Positions 63,157 to 64,000 of a stretch of 64,000 bases of DNA are shown piece by piece. Numbering within the stretch: the first letter of the stretch is position 1; every line of letters begins with the position of its first letter. The notes under the pieces were generated by a model. It was not told where the DNA came from. It saw only the letters and a program-made list of their open reading frames with translations, and searched no databases. The translations under genes were made by a program, and so were the position numbers. This stretch comes from Phanerochaete sordida (Eukaryota; Basidiomycota; Agaricomycetes; Polyporales; Phanerochaetaceae): contig BPQB01000100.1 of assembly GCA_019973155.2 (NCBI GenBank), positions 1 through 64,000 of the forward strand, read 5' to 3'.

Positions 63157-64000
63157 CCATGTATTCGCGTTGGCGTTCAAGTTGCAGGGTAAGACGTGTA
63201 CGCGCAGGTCGATAAGCGACGTGTTCGGATAGCGTATATAGCCAAGCGATGCGCGGAAGCTGAAAGGCTTCGCAGGAATGGTCTTGGGAATCTGGTAAGT
63301 ATGGCAAGGTCGTAGTCTTGGTTGAAGTGTGCCGCGGCCTGGGCCTAGAATGCTCCATCGGGTCTTTCCGGGCGCCACGAAGATGATCGCATGCCCATTT
63401 TCGTTCAGCGCTTTGCGGCGGGGCCGCCGAGCGCCGTCACGGTTCTCTCAGCCTCCTCCCCTGCACCGCTGACTCTTGCATCAGCCGTCGTGCCTTTGCT
63501 TTGAACCAGGAGCCTGGTATTCTATTCGAGCTGGTCTCAGTTGCTTCCTGGATCTGAATATCCCCAAGCACCGACCGGTCTACGTCGGACCACCGCGACA
63601 AAGTCGTCATGAAGCAACAAACGGCGTGGCTCCAGGTGGGCTCCGGCGGGTGCGCCATCGTCGGCTCCGAACATTTCATTCTAAATGGCTGCATTCTCTC
63701 TCCAGGCTTGTCTGAGATTCCAGCTAAGCAGTATTCAGAGAATACCCGTGGCTGTTGCTACTCGCCCAGAGCCCAGCCGATCCGGTACAGGATTGACGGA
63801 GTGCCCGAGGCTCTTCGCCGGAGCCCGCGCGTCGATTTCCTCCCGACGGACCGAACCCTTATTTGAACAGGTAAATGCCTATCGAATGTGATCTGTGCTG
63901 CCTCTGATCTTCCGCGTCACAATGTTATAGCGAACGGCTCACTTGCGCGCCCCACGACGAGCATCCCGACGCTGGCGCATCTCGCTCGCTTCCTCACGCG
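63157..64000. other. Window end, no supported gene
   Basis: A + frame at 63609-63866 with a real ATG (MKQQTAWLQ...) may be the start of a spliced gene that continues, or chance. Some GT/AG candidates exist, but I cannot chain them into a protein I recognise. Confidence 0.4.

Noticed and set aside
1..64000. CRISPR arrays, rRNA or bacterial operon features
   Set aside because: No regularly spaced repeats and no rRNA-like blocks were seen; introns and gene families are those of a fungus.

Overview
This window reads as nuclear DNA of a basidiomycete fungus, most likely an Agaricomycete of the polypore type (inference). The evidence is direct: GC-rich genes split by many introns of about 50-60 bases with GTRNGY donors and YAG acceptors, no operons, and protein families that are expanded in Agaricomycetes (HET-domain proteins, the DUF6535 membrane family, a Ty1/copia retroelement). 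Exon joins below were worked out by hand from frame, splice signals and comparison between paralogues in the window.

Region by region. (1) 1-15 kb: two intact eight-exon MFS transporters of the monocarboxylate-transporter type (4325-6126 and 13098-14904). They have identical exon lengths, lie in ~3 kb duplicated units that include their upstream regions, and a third decayed copy sits at ~2.2-2.7 kb. Two tiny secreted Cys-rich proteins (7193, 11308) are interspersed. (2) 15.9-55.5 kb: an accessory island with five full-length HET-domain genes (15907-18374 -, 29480-31661 -, 42886-45084 +, 48583-50857 +, 53271-55520 +), at least two more as pseudogenes (22020-25171 -; 40770-42285 +), and two DUF6535 genes. 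The HET genes share an unusual 5' layout: two tiny exons (about 80-95 and 50-77 nt) and then one long exon. (3) Housekeeping genes are embedded in the island: an F-BAR/SH3 cytokinesis protein (33120-36305 -), a large single-span membrane protein of unknown function (18664-21654 -), and two small hypothetical genes (38057-38724 +, 39196-39536 -). (4) 58124-63151: an apparently intact Ty1/copia element with identical 240-bp LTRs and a 5-bp target duplication.

The most notable items: (a) an intact chimeric gene (45368-46857 -) joining a four-TM DUF6535 membrane half to a copy of the 3' end of the F-BAR gene, including its intron and SH3 domain; (b) a ~2.0 kb terminal-inverted-repeat DNA transposon (22657-24670) carrying a decayed FAD-dependent monooxygenase, inserted with a 6-bp target duplication into a HET gene; (c) a HET gene (29480-31661) whose family start codon is ATA instead of ATG; (d) a mirror-image HET / DUF6535 / HET arrangement at 22-31.7 kb and 42.9-50.9 kb.

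How they might work together: HET domains are known in fungi as cell-death effectors in non-self recognition, and DUF6535 proteins are basidiomycete membrane proteins of unknown role. Their repeated close pairing here suggests a rapidly duplicating and recombining recognition locus, but that role is inference. The 5' end of the window, 7.5-11.2 kb, 36.3-38 kb, 50.9-53.2 kb and 55.5-58.1 kb contain no gene I can support.
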